From NCBI GenBank assembly GCA_023480765.1, contig JAMCWZ010000067.1, forward strand, positions 1 to 6,884: a stretch of 6,884 nucleotides of DNA, given 5' to 3'. Under the pieces are notes generated by a model that was not told the DNA's origin, ran no database searches, and worked only from the letters and a program-made list of their open reading frames with translations. This document shows positions 5,652 to 6,884 of the stretch, piece after piece (the first letter of the stretch is position 1; each line of letters begins with the position of its first letter). This DNA is from Nitrospirota bacterium. Its GTDB lineage: Bacteria; Nitrospirota_A; Leptospirillia; Leptospirillales; Leptospirillaceae. The position numbers were made by a program, and so were the translations under genes.

Positions 5652-6884
5652 AAGACCCGGACTCAAATTGTGGTCCTCTGTGTGATGGTGGGATTCCTTG
5701 CTGTCTCTCTGCGGTTGATGAATATTCAGTTTTTCAACCGGTCCCTCTATCAGACGGCTTCCTTGAAAGAGCACCAGCGTTTTCTCCAGATTCATGGGGA
5801 GCGGGGCGCAATCCTTGACCGTCAAGACCATTTCCTTGTCAGCAATCAGGAAGTCTCCTCCCTCGTAGCGGATCCCATTCTTTTCCGTTCCCGCCTTTCC
5901 CCAAAAAACGTTTCCGCACGTCTGTCTCCGATCCTGAAAGTCTCTCGGTCGAAACTTGAACATCTTCTGAGAAAGCGTTCCCATTTTGTCTGGATCCGTC
6001 ATGATCTGACAAAAGGTCAAGCCGAATGGATCCGTTTGCATCCTTTTCCCGGGCTTTTTCTGACAGCGGAAGAGAAACGTTTTTATCCGGAAGGCCTCTC
6101 TTCCCATTCGGTTCTTGGTTCTACCGGAACGGACAACAGCGGGGTTTCGGGACTGGAAAAACGCTATGACGGCTTTCTCAGTGGTCGTCGGGGGGGACGG
6201 ATTCTCGAAGTCTCGGCACGAGGAAGGTCCTACTTCTCACGGGATCAGGTGTCTCCGAAGGGACTCCAGGGAGATACGGTATACACAACTCTCGATGGAC
6301 GCATCCAGCGTTATGCGCAAAACACTCTCGACGAACAGGTGAGCGCTTTTGACGCCGAAGGAGGGGTCGTGCTTGTCATGGATCCCTGGTCGGGAGCCAT
6401 TCTTGCCATGGCCACGAACAACAGGCGAATGGGGGTCGGGGTCAACCCTGCCACCTCCATGGTTTATGAACCGGGGTCGGTCTTCAAGCTCGTGACCGCA
6501 AGTGCCGCCTTGAATGAGCATCGGGTGACCACGGAAGAGCGGTTCGATGGACACAATGGTATCTTCTATATTCCGGGTGGCGCCCTTCATGACGACGAGC
6601 CGTCTCAGTCGTTGACGCTGGCGCAAATTTTGGCCAAGTCGAGCAACATCGGAATATCGCAGGTGGCCTTGCGCGTCGGCCCCTCCCTGTTTTACAAATA
6701 TATCCAGAGTTTTGGGTTCGGTCAGAAAACCGGTCTGGATTTTCCGGGTGAATCGGCCGGCATTGTCCATCCCCCCTCCCGCTGGTCACATCGCTCCATC
6801 TACAGCCTCGCCATGGGACAGGAAGTCGGAGTCACCCCGCTTCAGATTGTGACGGCCGTCAGTGCGATAGCCAACGGCGGTCAC
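5649..6884 (+). CDS. ftsI: Peptidoglycan transpeptidase FtsI (class B penicillin-binding protein 3), 3' end cut by the window
   Basis: Septal DD-transpeptidase that cross-links peptidoglycan at the division site together with FtsW. The 412 visible codons are open to the window end. An N-terminal KTR precedes a single membrane anchor at about 7-21, then the class B dimerisation domain with RGAILDR (52-58) and GLE (168-170). The transpeptidase domain contains the catalytic SxxK as S277-V-F-K280 within EPGSVFK and the SxN motif S331-S332-N333. QEVGVTPLQ (391-399) and a terminal ANGG are typical of the family. The third motif, KTG, lies beyond the window, so completeness cannot be judged. The TTG start at 5649 follows GGAGG. 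An in-frame ATG at 5685 (codon 13) is a less likely start. Position after ftsL in a dcw cluster supports FtsI over a sporulation paralogue such as SpoVD. Confidence 0.95.
   Translation, partial: MKTRTQIVVLCVMVGFLAVSLRLMNIQFFNRSLYQTASLKEHQRFLQIHGERGAILDRQDHFLVSNQEVSSLVADPILFRSRLSPKNVSARLSPILKVSRSKLEHLLRKRSHFVWIRHDLTKGQAEWIRLHPFPGLFLTAEEKRFYPEGLSSHSVLGSTGTDNSGVSGLEKRYDGFLSGRRGGRILEVSARGRSYFSRDQVSPKGLQGDTVYTTLDGRIQRYAQNTLDEQVSAFDAEGGVVLVMDPWSGAILAMATNNRRMGVGVNPATSMVYEPGSVFKLVTASAALNEHRVTTEERFDGHNGIFYIPGGALHDDEPSQSLTLAQILAKSSNIGISQVALRVGPSLFYKYIQSFGFGQKTGLDFPGESAGIVHPPSRWSHRSIYSLAMGQEVGVTPLQIVTAVSAIANGGH

Noticed and set aside
5424..6107. 227-residue open frame on the minus strand across ftsL and ftsI
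   Set aside because: Antisense to the FtsL C-terminus and the FtsI N-terminal domain, with no SD or domain evidence.

Overview
The window looks like the core chromosome of a Gram-negative-type bacterium (a lipoprotein with a lipobox, a divisome class B penicillin-binding protein). Base composition is moderately GC-rich. The combination of housekeeping genes is reminiscent of Nitrospirota, possibly a Leptospirillum-like autotroph. That assignment rests on general impression only and was not tested. No mobile element, rRNA, tRNA or CRISPR array is visible.

Layout. (1) 1-2084: the 3' part of sucC and a complete sucD, overlapping by ATGA, encode the two subunits of succinyl-CoA synthetase. (2) 2196-2657: a single-gene unit for a thioredoxin-fold peroxiredoxin, with a strong Shine-Dalgarno (SD) and a textbook intrinsic terminator at 2687-2719. 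(3) 2803-3690, minus strand: an FmdB-type zinc-ribbon protein with a Gly/Cys tail, followed 102 nt downstream by an unrecognised 180-residue lipoprotein. (4) 3848-6884, plus strand: the start of a division and cell-wall (dcw) cluster, mraZ-rsmH-ftsL-ftsI, with ftsI cut by the window end.

How the parts work together. SucCD forms one heteromeric TCA-cycle enzyme. The peroxiredoxin is an independent antioxidant unit. The dcw cluster is driven by a consensus sigma70-type promoter (TTGACA, 16 nt, TATAAT). Immediately downstream lie four TGGK-type boxes spaced exactly 10 bp apart. This is the layout of the operator bound by MraZ in other bacteria, so MraZ probably represses its own operon. RsmH methylates 16S rRNA, while FtsL and FtsI act at the septal membrane. 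Both ftsL and ftsI appear to use TTG start codons placed after good SD sequences.

I did not find a convincing undescribed system. The best leads are the phased MraZ operator that also carries the mraZ ribosome-binding site and start codon, an atypical active-site loop in RsmH, a 9-codon mini-ORF with a strong SD between ftsL and ftsI, and the orphan lipoprotein.
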